The notes: generated from the letters alone by a model not told the origin. A stretch of DNA of 64,000 nucleotides from Halomonas sp. SpR8 (GCF_031010195.1 NZ_JAUAMC010000001.1:682001-746000), one strand, 5' to 3'; positions 33,549-43,346 are shown, counted from the stretch's first letter. Numbers and translations are program-made.

Positions 33549-34526
33549 ATGTCTAAGCGTATTCAATTTGCTCGTGCCGGCGGTTCAGAGGTACTTGAGT
33601 TGGTCGACGTAACGCCTGCTGAACCCGGCCAGGGTGAAGTGCGTATCGCCAACAAAGCCGTTGGCCTAAATTTTATCGACATTTATTTTCGTACCGGCCT
33701 TTATCCTGCGCCTGCTATGCCTTCTGGGCTGGGTACAGAAGGCGCGGGCGTGGTGGATGCCGTTGGCGAGGGTGTCACGCACCTTAATGTGGGCGATCGT
33801 GTGGCCTATGCGCAAGGCCCATTAGGTGCCTATGCCGAGCTGCATACACTGCCGGCGGCAAAGGTGGTCAAACTACCCGACTTCGTGGATTTTGAGACTG
33901 CTGCGGCCAGTATGCTCAAGGGGCTTACCGTGCAGTATCTGTTGCGCCAAACCTATGAGTTGAAAGGTGGCGAAACCATTCTATTCCACGCCGCCGCTGG
34001 TGGGGTGGGATCAATTGCCTGCCAGTGGGCAAAGTCTCTGGGCGTTAAGCTAATTGGTACCGTTAGCTCACAAGAAAAAGCGGATCTAGCCATGGCCAAC
34101 GGCGCCTGGGCGACGATCAATTACAGCGAAGAGAGCGTGGTTGAGCGCGTGCGCGAGCTCACCAACGGCGGTATGTGCGATGTGGTCTATGACTCGGTGG
34201 GTAAAGACACTTGGGAAATGTCGCTGGACTGCCTGAAGCCCCGTGGGCTAATGGTCAGCTTCGGCAACGCCTCTGGGCCAGTGGATGGGGTTAATATCGG
34301 CATCCTTAACCAGAAGGGCGCGCTCTACGTGACTCGTCCTAGCCTCAATGGCTACGCTGATACCCGCGAGCGTTTGGAGATGATGTGTGAAGAGTTCTTT
34401 GCCATGATTGAAAGCGGTAAAGTTAGCATCGATATCGCTAATCGCTACCCGTTGGGAGAAGCGGGCAAAGCCCAAGACGCGCTGCAAAGCCGCAAAACCA
34501 CAGGGTCTACTATTCTATTGCCATAG
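33549..34526 (+). CDS. qor: NADPH:quinone oxidoreductase (zinc-free MDR family)
   Basis: 325 residues from ATG 33549, with aaggag 6 nt upstream; the frame extends 13 codons upstream without support. Family features: GLNFIDIYFRTGLYPAPAMP, then GTEGAGVVDAVGEGV, and the Rossmann AxxGGVGS as HAAAGGVGSIACQWAKSLG. It lacks the zinc ligands of alcohol dehydrogenases. It reduces quinones with NADPH in the cytoplasm. Confidence 0.93.
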   Translation: MSKRIQFARAGGSEVLELVDVTPAEPGQGEVRIANKAVGLNFIDIYFRTGLYPAPAMPSGLGTEGAGVVDAVGEGVTHLNVGDRVAYAQGPLGAYAELHTLPAAKVVKLPDFVDFETAAASMLKGLTVQYLLRQTYELKGGETILFHAAAGGVGSIACQWAKSLGVKLIGTVSSQEKADLAMANGAWATINYSEESVVERVRELTNGGMCDVVYDSVGKDTWEMSLDCLKPRGLMVSFGNASGPVDGVNIGILNQKGALYVTRPSLNGYADTRERLEMMCEEFFAMIESGKVSIDIANRYPLGEAGKAQDALQSRKTTGSTILLP

Positions 34527-34592
34527 AGGGTTTGGTGGGCCTTTTGCTATCGCTGATGGGGGCCGCTTCGGCGGCGTCCAATCCTCCTCTAA

Positions 34593-34618
34593 AGCTCGGC
34601 TTCGCCGGGCTTTTTTTT
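34593..34618 (+). terminator. Rho-independent terminator after qor
   Basis: Stem agctcgg/ccgggct (7 bp, one G-U pair), loop cttcg, followed by eight T. Confidence 0.85.
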
Positions 34619-34627
34619 CTGTCAGAT

Positions 34628-34717
34628 TTTTTACAGCTCAGATTATTACAACTCGGGTTTTTACAACTCGGGTTTTTACAACTCGGGTTTTTATAACTCG
34701 GGTTTTTATAACTACAG
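34628..34717. repeat. 15-bp tandem repeat, six units, TTTTTACAACTCGGG type
   Basis: Units: tttttacagctcaga, ttattacaactcggg, tttttacaactcggg twice, tttttataactcggg, tttttataactacag. On the minus strand the unit is cccgagttgtaaaaa, with the AGTTGTAAAAAC-type core shared with the arrays at 3916 and 30816. Confidence 0.95.
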
Positions 34718-34850
34718 GGCAATAAATTTGCAGGGGCTATACCTGTGTATGGTAAACGTCTAATGTGCATTGGAATAGCGATGCCTATGGTATGGCGCGC
34801 ATCAATTGTATGCGGCTGTCATTGAGCGGCGGTAAGGGAGTAGGAAAAGG

Positions 34851-36746
34851 ATGTCGATTGAAGACTTAGCAATAGCACCCAGTACGCTGGTGTTTATCGT
34901 CCTCGGGCTAACGCTTGCCGCGTTTATCTGGGGGCGATTTCGCTATGATCTGGTGGCGCTGGCGGCCTTGTTGGGTTCGGTCATGTTAGGGCTAGTGCCA
35001 GCCGAAGGCGCTTTTGCAGGCTTTGGCCACCCGGCGGTGATTACTGTGGCCGCCGTGCTGGTGCTGAGTCGTGGGTTTGAGCGCTCCGGTGTGGTCGATA
35101 TTATTGCCAATCAAGTGCTTAAAGTAGGTGAAAACCTGCTGTTACAGCTTTTGGTGCTGGTGGGCACTATCGTACTGCTATCGGGTATGATGAATAACGT
35201 GGGCGCTCTGGCCCTGCTGCTGCCGGTGGCAATGCGCTTGGCCCGCGAGCATAACACCTCGCCCTCGTTACTGCTCATGCCGCTAGCGTTTGGCTCTTTG
35301 CTTGGCGGGCTGACAACGTTGATCGGCACCCCGCCTAATATCATTATTTCCAGCTATCGAAGGGATGTGACCGGTGAGGCGTTTAGTATGTTCAGCTTTA
35401 CACCGGTCGGCATTGTAGTGGCACTCGCCGGTTTGGCGTTTATTGTTCTGATTGGTTGGCGCTTGACCCCGAAGCGCAGTGGGCAAGCCTCTACCGATGA
35501 GATGTTTGATACCGCCAACTATTTGGTTGAGCTAAAAGTAGGCGAAGAGTCGAAAGCCAGAGGTTTGACGCTGCAACAGCTGCGCGACGAGCTGGATGAA
35601 ACCATCCCCGTTTTGGCGGTGGTTCGCGATGATAATCGTCGCGCTGGCTATAACTTTCACGGCGCCTTGGAAGAAGGCGATATTCTGCTGTTGGAGGCAG
35701 GGCCCGACGAGCTGCAAATGCTGGAAGACAAAGTGGGGCTCAGTGCGATTGCTGAACTGGAGGAGGAGCTAGAGGAAGAGCTGGCGGAAGATTCAGAGGC
35801 AAAAGACGCAGAGCATTCACTAGATGATAAAGGCACTGATACTGCCCATAAGAAAGAGGCCAAAAAAGATCGCCAGCCGGTGGATACCGAGGGTCTACAG
35901 CTAATTGAAGCGGTAGTGCGTAATGATTCCATGATGATTAATCGCAGCGTACGCCAGCTTCGTTTGAACCATCAATTTGGGCTGCACTTAGTAGCCGTCG
36001 CCCGGGATGGCGGTCGTTTAAAGCAGAGGTTACGCGATATTCGTTTTAAAAATGGTGATGTATTACTCCTGCAGGGCAGTGAAAGCGAGATATCGGAAAG
36101 CCTTGCCTCACTGGGCTGCCTGCCACTTGCTAAACGTGAGCTGTACCTGGGCCAGCCGCGTAAACTGATAATGTCGATTGCCATTTTTGCCCTGGCGATT
36201 ATGGCCATGCTATTTGATTTACTTCCCGCTGCCGTCGCGATGAGCAGCGCCGCGTTGACTTCACTGTTGATTGGTGTGCTGCCACTGCGCGAAGGCTACC
36301 AAGCCATTGATGGCCCTGTCATCGTGCTGCTAGCGGCGATGATACCCGTGGGTGAAGCGTTGGAAACCAGCGGTGGTGCTGATTTGATTGCCGACGCGTT
36401 GCTGAGCTTTGGCAGTGACTGGCCGGTCGTCGTCACCATGGTCGGGCTGTTTTTACTCTCTATGCTGCTCTCCAATGTGGTCAACAATGCGGCGGCTGCG
36501 CTGCTGATGGCGCCTATTGCGGTGAGTTTAGCCAATGGCTTTGATGTCTCACTCGACCCGTTCTTGATGGTGGTGGCGGTTAGTGCCTCCTGTGCGTTTT
36601 TAACCCCGATCGGACATCAATCCAATACGCTGGTGCTAGGGCCGGGTGGTTACCGCTTTGGCGATTATTGGAAACTGGGCTTACCGCTTTCACTGGTCGT
36701 TCTGGTGGTTGCGATCCCGCTGATTTTGTTGGTGTGGCCGCTGTAG
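34851..36746 (+). CDS. SLC13 (DASS) family permease with internal RCK_C/TrkA-C domains
   Basis: 631 residues. Two sets of membrane helices (about 10-205 and 440-630) flank a cytoplasmic insert with two TrkA-C-like domains (ARGLTLQQLRDELDETIPVL and MINRSVRQLRLNHQFGLHLV) joined by a Glu/Asp/Lys-rich linker (about 300-340). Each transmembrane half has a hairpin signature: GTPPNIIISSYRR in the first, GHQSNTLVLGPGG in the second. SLC13 members import dicarboxylates or sulfate with sodium; the RCK domains may sense a nucleotide. The substrate is not readable. Confidence 0.9.
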   Translation: MSIEDLAIAPSTLVFIVLGLTLAAFIWGRFRYDLVALAALLGSVMLGLVPAEGAFAGFGHPAVITVAAVLVLSRGFERSGVVDIIANQVLKVGENLLLQLLVLVGTIVLLSGMMNNVGALALLLPVAMRLAREHNTSPSLLLMPLAFGSLLGGLTTLIGTPPNIIISSYRRDVTGEAFSMFSFTPVGIVVALAGLAFIVLIGWRLTPKRSGQASTDEMFDTANYLVELKVGEESKARGLTLQQLRDELDETIPVLAVVRDDNRRAGYNFHGALEEGDILLLEAGPDELQMLEDKVGLSAIAELEEELEEELAEDSEAKDAEHSLDDKGTDTAHKKEAKKDRQPVDTEGLQLIEAVVRNDSMMINRSVRQLRLNHQFGLHLVAVARDGGRLKQRLRDIRFKNGDVLLLQGSESEISESLASLGCLPLAKRELYLGQPRKLIMSIAIFALAIMAMLFDLLPAAVAMSSAALTSLLIGVLPLREGYQAIDGPVIVLLAAMIPVGEALETSGGADLIADALLSFGSDWPVVVTMVGLFLLSMLLSNVVNNAAAALLMAPIAVSLANGFDVSLDPFLMVVAVSASCAFLTPIGHQSNTLVLGPGGYRFGDYWKLGLPLSLVVLVVAIPLILLVWPL

Positions 36747-36860
36747 TAGGCGTTGTCTGTCGGTTTGGCGCCTGCCGAATTGTTTGATGAAAGTTATTAG
36801 ATTTCGAAAATTTTGCTAGATTATGTTCATATACCAACAAAAATCGAACAGGCTGGGCTT

Positions 36861-37619
36861 ATGAATCAACAATTTCGTCAGGATGCCATTGTCGAGCTGG
36901 TTCGCCAGCACGGTTATATGAGTATCGAACAGCTTACCGATCATTTTGCCGTGACACCGCAAACCATCCGCCGCGATTTGAATACCCTGGCCGATGAAGG
37001 CCGGGTGCGACGCGTTCATGGTGGGGTGGGAATCGAGTCAAGTACGGTGAATACCGCTTACAGCACGCGTAAGACGCTGCATCTGGAAGAGAAAGAGCGC
37101 ATTGCCCGCTGTTTAGCCCAGCATATCCCTAACCACTCCTCACTGTTTATCAATATCGGTACCAGTAACGAAGTGATTGCTCAAGCGCTGTTAGAACATC
37201 AGGGCCTTGAGATTATTACCAATAACCTTAATGTCGCCGCCATTCTGCAGCATAAAGAGGACTTTACTGTGATCATCGCCGGTGGCCAGGTGCGCTCCCG
37301 GGATGGCGGCATTATCGGCGAAGCCACTATCGACTTTATTAATCAGTTTAAAGTGGACTACGGCATTATCGGTATCAGTGGTATTGACGAGGATGGCTCG
37401 CTGCTGGAGTTTGACTATCAGGAGGTGCGCGTGGCTCAGGCAATTATCGCTAATTCGCGGCGCATTTATTTGGCGGCGGACTACTCTAAATTTCACCGTA
37501 ATCCGGTCGTGCGACAAGGCAACTTGGAACAGCTGGATGCGTTATTTACTGACCGCAAACCGCCGGAAGCGATTCAGCGTTTGCTCAATCAGCACGATGT
37601 GGCGCTGTACATTGCATGA
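36861..37619 (+). CDS. glpR: DeoR/GlpR family transcriptional regulator of glycerol catabolism
   Basis: 252 residues from ATG 36861 (MNQQFRQDAIVELV); a longer in-frame start at 36813 lacks support. The DeoR helix-turn-helix is about 6-57 (QHGYMSIEQLTDHFAVTPQT, then IRRDLNTLADEGRVRRVHGG). The C-terminal sugar-phosphate-binding domain includes LFINIGTSNEVIAQALLEH and DYGIIGISGIDEDGSLLEFD. GlpR represses glycerol genes and is relieved by glycerol-3-phosphate. It is followed by glpK, and two GlpR-like palindromes precede the glycerol ABC operon. Confidence 0.92.
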   Translation: MNQQFRQDAIVELVRQHGYMSIEQLTDHFAVTPQTIRRDLNTLADEGRVRRVHGGVGIESSTVNTAYSTRKTLHLEEKERIARCLAQHIPNHSSLFINIGTSNEVIAQALLEHQGLEIITNNLNVAAILQHKEDFTVIIAGGQVRSRDGGIIGEATIDFINQFKVDYGIIGISGIDEDGSLLEFDYQEVRVAQAIIANSRRIYLAADYSKFHRNPVVRQGNLEQLDALFTDRKPPEAIQRLLNQHDVALYIA

Positions 37620-37643
37620 TGAGATTGCTTGATGAAATTGCTT
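37618..37643 (+). repeat. 13-bp tandem repeat overlapping the glpR stop codon
   Basis: gatgagattgctt and gatgaaattgctt are adjacent; a third partial copy (aatgagg) follows. The first copy overlaps the TGA stop of glpR. Confidence 0.8.
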
Positions 37644-37755
37644 AATGAGGTAGTTTCATCCTTGAGCATTTTGGATGGCTGGAGTAGCCTTAGATGATAA
37701 TAAAGCGAAAGTAAGTATACAAAATCGAAAGACAATACAACAAAGTGAACTCGAT

Positions 37756-39240
37756 ATGTCCTCTTTTATACTCGCCATCGATCAAGGTACCACCAGCTCC
37801 CGCGCCATTCTGTTTGATCGCCAAGGCCAAGTGGCTGCTGTTGCCCAGCAGGAATTCACCCAGCATTTCCCCCACGACGGCTGGATTGAGCACAACCCCG
37901 AAGATATTTGGGAAACGGTAGTAGCAACCTGCCGGGACGTGATACGCAACGCTGAAGTTTCCGCTGAGCAAATAGCCGGCATCGGTATTACCAACCAGCG
38001 GGAAACCACTCTTGTTTGGGATCGGCAAACCGGTAAACCACTCTATAACGCCATCGTCTGGCAGGATCGCCGCACCTCAGATTTGTGCCAGTCGCTGCGC
38101 GATCAAGGCCACACCGATGTTGTTCAGTCGAAAACGGGTCTTTTAATTGACCCCTACTTTTCGGCTACGAAGCTTGCCTGGATATTAGATAACGTTGAGG
38201 GTGCCAGGGAGCGCGCTGAGCAGGGCGAGCTGGCATTCGGTACGGTGGATAGCTTTTTAATCTGGCGGCTGACCGGTGGTCAGCAGCACGTGACTGATGC
38301 CACTAATGCTTCACGTACGGCGCTGTTTAATATCCATACCCAGGAGTGGGATGAAGAGCTGCTGGGGCTATTTAATATCCCCGCCAATCTTATGCCTGTA
38401 GTAAAAGACTCCAGCGATGATTTTGGCACTACCGAAGCGCACTGGCTGGGCGCTGCGCTGCCCATTGCTGGGGTGGCGGGGGATCAGCAGGCGGCTTTAG
38501 TGGGGCAGGCGTGCTTTCAACCGGGGATGGGCAAAAGCACCTACGGCACTGGCTGTTTTATGATTGTGAATACCGGTGAGACACCGTCGCTTTCGCGTAA
38601 TCGCCTGCTGACCACGATTGGCTACCGGCTTAACGGTAAGCCGACCTACGCTATGGAGGGCAGCATTTTTGTGGCCGGGGCGACGGTGCAGTGGCTGCGC
38701 GATGGCCTAAACCTGTTTGCCGACGCATCGGAAACCGAAGCTTTGGCCCAGCAGACCCGTAGCGGTCACAGCGTTTATCTGGTGCCCGCCTTTACCGGCT
38801 TAGGTGCTCCCCACTGGGATCCGAAAGCACGCGGCGCTATTTTTGGCTTAACCCGGGACACCGGCATCGCTGAAATAGTGGCCGCTGGCCTACAAGCGGT
38901 GTGCTATCAAACCCGCGATTTACAGCACTGCATGAACGACGATATGGAGGCTCCACCAGGCACGTTACGCGTCGATGGCGGCATGGTGAAGAACAGCTGG
39001 GTGATGCAGTTTCTTGCCGATATGCTGGGTGTTCAGGTGGATCGCCCGACTATTTTGGAGACCACCGCACTGGGCGCGGCTTACTTAGCCGGGCTGCGCC
39101 TAGGTTGGTATCAAACGTTGGAAGAGATCGAACAGCTGTGGCGCTGTGAGAAAAGCTTTATGCCGACGATGGAAGAGACCACCCGCGAGCAGCTCTATCA
39201 GGGCTGGTTGGACGCCGTTTCACGCGTGCGCTCTACCTAG
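37756..39240 (+). CDS. glpK: Glycerol kinase
   Basis: 494 residues from ATG 37756, where the family N-terminus [20 protein letters not shown] begins. The FGGY signatures are present: [20 protein letters not shown], and [16 protein letters not shown] with the C-terminal ATP-binding block [19 protein letters not shown]. It phosphorylates glycerol to sn-glycerol-3-phosphate with ATP in the cytoplasm. It lies 136 bp downstream of glpR, in the same direction. A terminator follows. Confidence 0.97.
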   Translation: MSSFILAIDQGTTSSRAILFDRQGQVAAVAQQEFTQHFPHDGWIEHNPEDIWETVVATCRDVIRNAEVSAEQIAGIGITNQRETTLVWDRQTGKPLYNAIVWQDRRTSDLCQSLRDQGHTDVVQSKTGLLIDPYFSATKLAWILDNVEGARERAEQGELAFGTVDSFLIWRLTGGQQHVTDATNASRTALFNIHTQEWDEELLGLFNIPANLMPVVKDSSDDFGTTEAHWLGAALPIAGVAGDQQAALVGQACFQPGMGKSTYGTGCFMIVNTGETPSLSRNRLLTTIGYRLNGKPTYAMEGSIFVAGATVQWLRDGLNLFADASETEALAQQTRSGHSVYLVPAFTGLGAPHWDPKARGAIFGLTRDTGIAEIVAAGLQAVCYQTRDLQHCMNDDMEAPPGTLRVDGGMVKNSWVMQFLADMLGVQVDRPTILETTALGAAYLAGLRLGWYQTLEEIEQLWRCEKSFMPTMEETTREQLYQGWLDAVSRVRST

Positions 39241-39260
39241 ATAGGGCCCAGTCGCCGACG

Positions 39261-39299
39261 CTTAATGACTGTTCTTAATGACTGTTCTTAATGACTGTT
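39261..39299 (+). repeat. 13-bp tandem repeat, three perfect copies 3' of glpK
   Basis: cttaatgactgtt three times without spacing, 20 bp after the glpK stop and just before its terminator. Confidence 0.95.
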
Positions 39300-39317
39300 C
39301 TGTTTACACACACTAAC

Positions 39318-39346
39318 GCCCCCTCATTGATATGAAGGGGCTTTTT
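39318..39346. terminator. Terminator between convergent glpK and glpD
   Basis: Ten-base arms gccccctcat/atgaaggggc with one mismatch, loop tgat, followed by five T on the plus strand. Confidence 0.8.
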
Positions 39347-39383
39347 AAGTTTATCCACTGAATATATTTAATCAATAAAGAGG

Positions 39384-41024
39384 TTAAACCACAGAAGAAG
39401 TCGGCGGTAGCGCGGTATCGCGATTTTGTTCAAAGTACTGGTTAAAACGCTCGTCAGCGTCGTCGCCAAACAGCACCCGACACGCCTCCTTTAAACCGCT
39501 GGATTGGCGTAATTGTTCATGAGGCACCACCAGTGAGACTTTCGCGCGGCGGCGCAGGAAATCCTCGAGCTGGGTGATCATCTCGTGGTCGCGGGCATGC
39601 TCAATCTCACAGCGGATGTACTCTGTGCCTTCAATTAAAATTTCGCCCTGAGCGGGATCCTGACGGATTTTCTCAAGCATCGATATGGCCTGATCGGCGT
39701 AGCGCCGCCAAAGCCGAATGGAGAGCAGCTCGGATGAGGTAGAGGCCGTCATGGCATCCAGGTTCATGCGCTTGGCTTGATCCATAAACTGCTGTTTCAC
39801 GGGCTTGGGCGGTTCTCCATACCACTGAAAATTGGGGTCTGACAGGGCAACGCCCAGGCGGCCCACCGCTTCGGCAATCTCATCGCCAACGTTCAAACAG
39901 TCGGTAAGTTTACCGCCAAAGATGCTGATATGGGCGCTTTCGGCATTGGTGTCGATCACGTGCTTTCGCGATAGCTGTAGGAAATCGCGGTCACTGCCCT
40001 GGTTATCTTTAATGGCGAGCGGTCTTACGCCACAGCGCGTTGAGATAATGTCATCCTGGGTGAGCGGTTTATCCAAGGTGAGGCGTTTATTGATATTCTC
40101 CAGCACAAAAGCGATATCTTCGGCGGTAACGTCCACCTCAGGGTGCTCCATGTGGGTATCGGTGGTGCCGATACAGGTGCGATTGCCCATGGGAATGACA
40201 AAAAACAGCCTGCCATCGTCGGCAAAAAAAGCCAGCACTCGCTGCGAGTCGGTTAGCTGCGGAACAATGAGATGAATGCCTTTGGAGTAGAGGTGATGAT
40301 GGGTGGTCTTTTGGCCGGTGAGCTCATTGTGCTGATCTACCCAAGGGCCGGCGGCGTTGATCAACACCTTGGCACGGATATCGAAAGTATTGCCATCCAT
40401 CACGTTGCGCGCTTTGGTCACCCATAGATCACCTTCACGCTCGGCGCCGAGTGACTCCACGTAGTTGACGGCAGTTGCTCCATAGTTAAGCGCGTGGCGC
40501 ACAAAGTTAAATACAAAGCGTGCGTCGTTATCGTGGAGGTAGGCGTCGGAGTACTCGAAGCCGCCCACGGAGTCCTTGATATCGATAATGGGCTCTTGTT
40601 GCTTGATTTTTTTCGGCGAGAGCAGGCGCGGCAGTTTCGTGAAGCCATTGCCCATTAGCCAGTACAGCCAGGTTCCCGCCCACAGGTAGCGAGGCGAGTG
40701 GCGAAAACCTTTTGAAATAGTGGTCAGGAAACGAATCTCCTGCACCGTGGAAGGGTAACTCTTAATCAAGTGATTGCGGCTTTTGCACAGCTTGCGAACC
40801 AGCGCAAAATCCTTGCTTTCCATATACTTAATGCCTCCCCACACTAGGTTGGAGGAGTGCATGCTGGTACTGCCCGCGAAGTCGCCGCGGTCAATCAGCG
40901 CGACTTTTGCGCCTTTGCCAGCCAGCGCCGCCGCCGTGGCTGCGCCGTTAATACCGCCCCCGATAATCAGGGCATCAAAGGTCTCGTGAGGTAATTTTTC
41001 AATGTTTCGATTTCGCAGTTTCAT
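39384..41024 (-). CDS. glpD: Aerobic glycerol-3-phosphate dehydrogenase
   Basis: 546 residues from ATG 41024, giving the conserved opening in which ETFDALIIGGGINGAATAAA is the FAD dinucleotide fold (GGGINGA). Other family motifs: DRGDFAGSTSMHSSNLVWGG, and RLFFVIPMGNRTCIGTTDTH. A membrane-associated flavoenzyme, it oxidises glycerol-3-phosphate to dihydroxyacetone phosphate and passes electrons to quinone. It is the last gene of the glpSTPQUV operon, 178 bp after glpV with a hairpin in the gap. Confidence 0.96.
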   Translation of the reverse strand: MKLRNRNIEKLPHETFDALIIGGGINGAATAAALAGKGAKVALIDRGDFAGSTSMHSSNLVWGGIKYMESKDFALVRKLCKSRNHLIKSYPSTVQEIRFLTTISKGFRHSPRYLWAGTWLYWLMGNGFTKLPRLLSPKKIKQQEPIIDIKDSVGGFEYSDAYLHDNDARFVFNFVRHALNYGATAVNYVESLGAEREGDLWVTKARNVMDGNTFDIRAKVLINAAGPWVDQHNELTGQKTTHHHLYSKGIHLIVPQLTDSQRVLAFFADDGRLFFVIPMGNRTCIGTTDTHMEHPEVDVTAEDIAFVLENINKRLTLDKPLTQDDIISTRCGVRPLAIKDNQGSDRDFLQLSRKHVIDTNAESAHISIFGGKLTDCLNVGDEIAEAVGRLGVALSDPNFQWYGEPPKPVKQQFMDQAKRMNLDAMTASTSSELLSIRLWRRYADQAISMLEKIRQDPAQGEILIEGTEYIRCEIEHARDHEMITQLEDFLRRRAKVSLVVPHEQLRQSSGLKEACRVLFGDDADERFNQYFEQNRDTALPPTSSVV

Positions 41025-41105
41025 AGCGGATCCAATTAACCAATAAATAGCCCGGTTGCCGTGGGTGTTTTGTCCTGTATTTTGGCCAGCCGCCAATGAA
41101 ACCCT

Positions 41106-41135
41106 CAACAGGGCAAGCGGTTGCCCGCCCTGTTG
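41106..41135 (-). other. Intra-operon hairpin between glpV and glpD
   Basis: Perfect 9-bp arms caacagggc/gccctgttg with a 12-nt loop, which can itself pair (gggcaa/ttgccc). No T-run on the minus strand, so it may protect the upstream mRNA or attenuate rather than terminate. Confidence 0.5.
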
Positions 41136-41202
41136 CTTTTATGCGGGGTGAGTCTTACGCCCATTGCTTTTGGCGTAATAAGTTACCCTTGGCGCATAGT
41201 TA

Positions 41203-42966
41203 CTATTGGCGTGAACCGGCTTCCATCCAGGCTTCCATCATTTCGTCATAAGGAACGGTGGTGCCTTGCGGCATTTCATTCTCCAGCTTGGGTTTGGGTG
41301 AGCCTTCCTGATCCAGCCAGTATTGCGGATCCTGCTCTTCGTTAAGTACGGGAGCATAGCTGTCGAAGACGTTGGCCCGGGCGAGACGATGCATGGTGCT
41401 ATCCATATCCGCCGCCAGTTTGTCGAGACCTTCCTGAGGCGTGACTTCACCACTCATGACGGGGGCCAGGTTCTGCCACCATAGCGGGGCCATGCGTGGG
41501 TAGTCAGGCACGTTGGTACCGGTAGGCGTCCAGTTCGACTCGTTGGGGCTGCGGTAGAACTCCACCAGGCCACCCAGCTTGGGCGCCATTTCGGTCATCT
41601 GCTCAGAGAAAATGTCAGATTCACGGATCGGCGTTAAACCATGCATGAGTTTTTCTAACGACACCGTTTTAGACACGGTGAACTGGCCGAACAGCCACGC
41701 CGCGGTGCGCCGGTCTTCCGGGGTAGAGTCAAAGAATGTCCATGCCCCTACGTCTTGGTAGCCCACCTTCATACCCTCTTCCCAGTAAGGGCCGGTAGGG
41801 GAAGGTGCCATGCGCCATAGCGGATTGCCTTCGTCGTCGGTCACCGCAACCGCAGGGTCGGTCATATCGGCGGTAAAGGCGGTGTACCAGAAGATCTGCT
41901 GGGCAATATGCCCCTGCGCAGGTACCGGGCCCGCTTCACCAAAGGTCATACCCTGCGCTTCGGGTGGAGCAAAGTCGCGTAGCCAATCAACGGCTTTTTG
42001 CATGGCAAATACCGAAGCGGGTGAGTTGGTAGCGCCGCCGCGGCTGACGCTTGCGCCTACCGGCTGGCTGTCTTCATTGACACGGATACCCCAGTCATCC
42101 ACCGGGTTACCAGAAGGCACGCCGGGGCTGCCCATACCCGCCATAGAGAGCCAGGAGTCGTGGAAACGCCAGCCCAACGACGGGTCGCGGCGGCCGTAAT
42201 CCATATGACCATAAACCTTCGTACCGTCTATTTCCCCCACATGCTCAGTAAAGAACTCGGCAATGTCTTGATAAGCTGTCCAGTTGGTGGGCACGCCTAA
42301 GTCGTAGCCGTAAATTTCCCCGAACTGCTCCTGCAGGTCTTCACGTTGGAACCAGTCATAGCGGAACCAGTAAAGGTTGGCGAACTGTTGGGTAGGCAGT
42401 TGATAGAGGCTGCCATCTGGCCCGGTGCCGTACTGCAAGCCAATGAAATCATCCAGGTCGAGGGTAGGCAGCGTGTAGTCGGCCCACTCGTTCTCCATCG
42501 CCTCAGTTAGGTTGATAGTCGTGCCGTAGCGGATATGCGTGCCGATGGAGTCGGTGTCGTTGACGAAGCCGTCGTAGATACTGTTACCCGACTGCATCTG
42601 GTTCTGCATGGTGTCCACCACATCACCTTCACCGATGATGTTGTGGGTCAGATTGATGCCGGTGAGCTCGCTAAAGGCTTCCGCTAACACTTCACTTTCA
42701 TAAACGTGGGTAGTGAGACCTTCGGCAACGGTTTGGATATCCATGCCCCGAAAAGGCTCGGCGGCTTTGGCAAACCACATCAGCTCTTCGATTTGCTCTT
42801 CACGGCTCAGCGTCGAGTTTTGGAAGTGCTCATCGACCAGGCGCTCAGCAATAGCGCGGGTATCCTCTTCCTGCGCTGACAGCGTACCAGATGCCAGCAG
42901 CAAGCTGGCGGCGAGGGTTGTCAGTCTGAATTTCGTGAGTTTGGATTTATTGCAGTGCTTTTGCAT
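41203..42966 (-). CDS. glpV: Glycerol ABC transporter, substrate-binding protein
   Basis: 587 residues from ATG 42966, with gaggt 7 nt upstream. Signal peptide about 1-30 (RLTTLAASLLLASGTLSAQ). It is a large solute-binding protein of the kind found only in GlpSTPQUV systems, with FSELTGINLTHNIIGEGDVV and WRFHDSWLSMAGMGSPGVPS as family-like blocks. It binds glycerol (or similar polyols) in the periplasm and hands it to GlpP/GlpQ. Assignment by neighbourhood: all partners are adjacent in the order known from Rhizobium. Confidence 0.88.
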   Translation of the reverse strand: MQKHCNKSKLTKFRLTTLAASLLLASGTLSAQEEDTRAIAERLVDEHFQNSTLSREEQIEELMWFAKAAEPFRGMDIQTVAEGLTTHVYESEVLAEAFSELTGINLTHNIIGEGDVVDTMQNQMQSGNSIYDGFVNDTDSIGTHIRYGTTINLTEAMENEWADYTLPTLDLDDFIGLQYGTGPDGSLYQLPTQQFANLYWFRYDWFQREDLQEQFGEIYGYDLGVPTNWTAYQDIAEFFTEHVGEIDGTKVYGHMDYGRRDPSLGWRFHDSWLSMAGMGSPGVPSGNPVDDWGIRVNEDSQPVGASVSRGGATNSPASVFAMQKAVDWLRDFAPPEAQGMTFGEAGPVPAQGHIAQQIFWYTAFTADMTDPAVAVTDDEGNPLWRMAPSPTGPYWEEGMKVGYQDVGAWTFFDSTPEDRRTAAWLFGQFTVSKTVSLEKLMHGLTPIRESDIFSEQMTEMAPKLGGLVEFYRSPNESNWTPTGTNVPDYPRMAPLWWQNLAPVMSGEVTPQEGLDKLAADMDSTMHRLARANVFDSYAPVLNEEQDPQYWLDQEGSPKPKLENEMPQGTTVPYDEMMEAWMEAGSRQ

Positions 42967-43061
42967 GTTGACCTCGTTTTGTTGTGTTCTTCCTTGATGG
43001 CTTGGCCGTCCTTGATACCGATTAAACGCTGGTGGCATTGCCCAAAAGCTAGTCCCAAGGG

Positions 43062-43334
43062 CTAACCCCAGCGCATTAAAACCAGCAGCCATACGGCTGA
43101 TACCGCTAGTGCAATCCAAATGGAGAGTGAGGTGAAGCCAATCACCCCCAAGTGGATAAAGGCCGCTGAGAGCAGGCCGATAAACAGCCGATCCCCGCGA
43201 GTGGTGGCAATGGGTAAAAATCCTTTACGCTCGATGGTGGGCGACAAAATCTCCCATACCGTCATGCCTGCCAGCATGGCGGCAATCGATGAAAAGAATA
43301 TGGCGGTGGGCACTGTCCATACCATCCAAGACAT
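43062..43334 (-). CDS. glpU: DUF2160 small membrane protein of the glycerol ABC system
   Basis: 90 residues with about three hydrophobic helices (5-27, 50-67, 70-87) and the family core MTVWEILSPTIERKGFLPIA, RGDRLFIGLL. DUF2160 proteins occur in glycerol ABC operons as a small extra membrane subunit of unknown role. 12 bp after glpQ; the 95-bp gap before glpV contains cgctgg/ccagcg arms that could form a hairpin. Confidence 0.88.
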   Translation of the reverse strand: MSWMVWTVPTAIFFSSIAAMLAGMTVWEILSPTIERKGFLPIATTRGDRLFIGLLSAAFIHLGVIGFTSLSIWIALAVSAVWLLVLMRWG

Positions 43335-43346
43335 AGTGAGATCTCC

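Larger units (their letters stand above)
34527..34850. other. Gap of 324 bp: terminator and tandem-repeat array
   Basis: It holds the qor terminator (34593-34618), the six-unit 15-bp repeat (34628-34717) and, after 34720, the presumed promoter region of the SLC13 permease gene. An open frame on each strand crosses the repeat only because a 15-bp unit never shifts frame; neither is a gene. Confidence 0.7.

Noticed and set aside
33336-34717. CRISPR arrays at the two largest repeat clusters
   Set aside because: Units are 14-15 bp and contiguous with no spacers; no cas genes in the window.
34408-34770. Open frames on both strands across the 15-bp array after qor
   Set aside because: They exist only because a 15-bp unit cannot introduce frameshifts; no start site or domain supports them.
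42967-43061. Regulatory hairpin between glpU and glpV
   Set aside because: Only 6-bp arms (cgctgg/ccagcg) over a long loop and partly within the glpU coding end; too weak for a feature.
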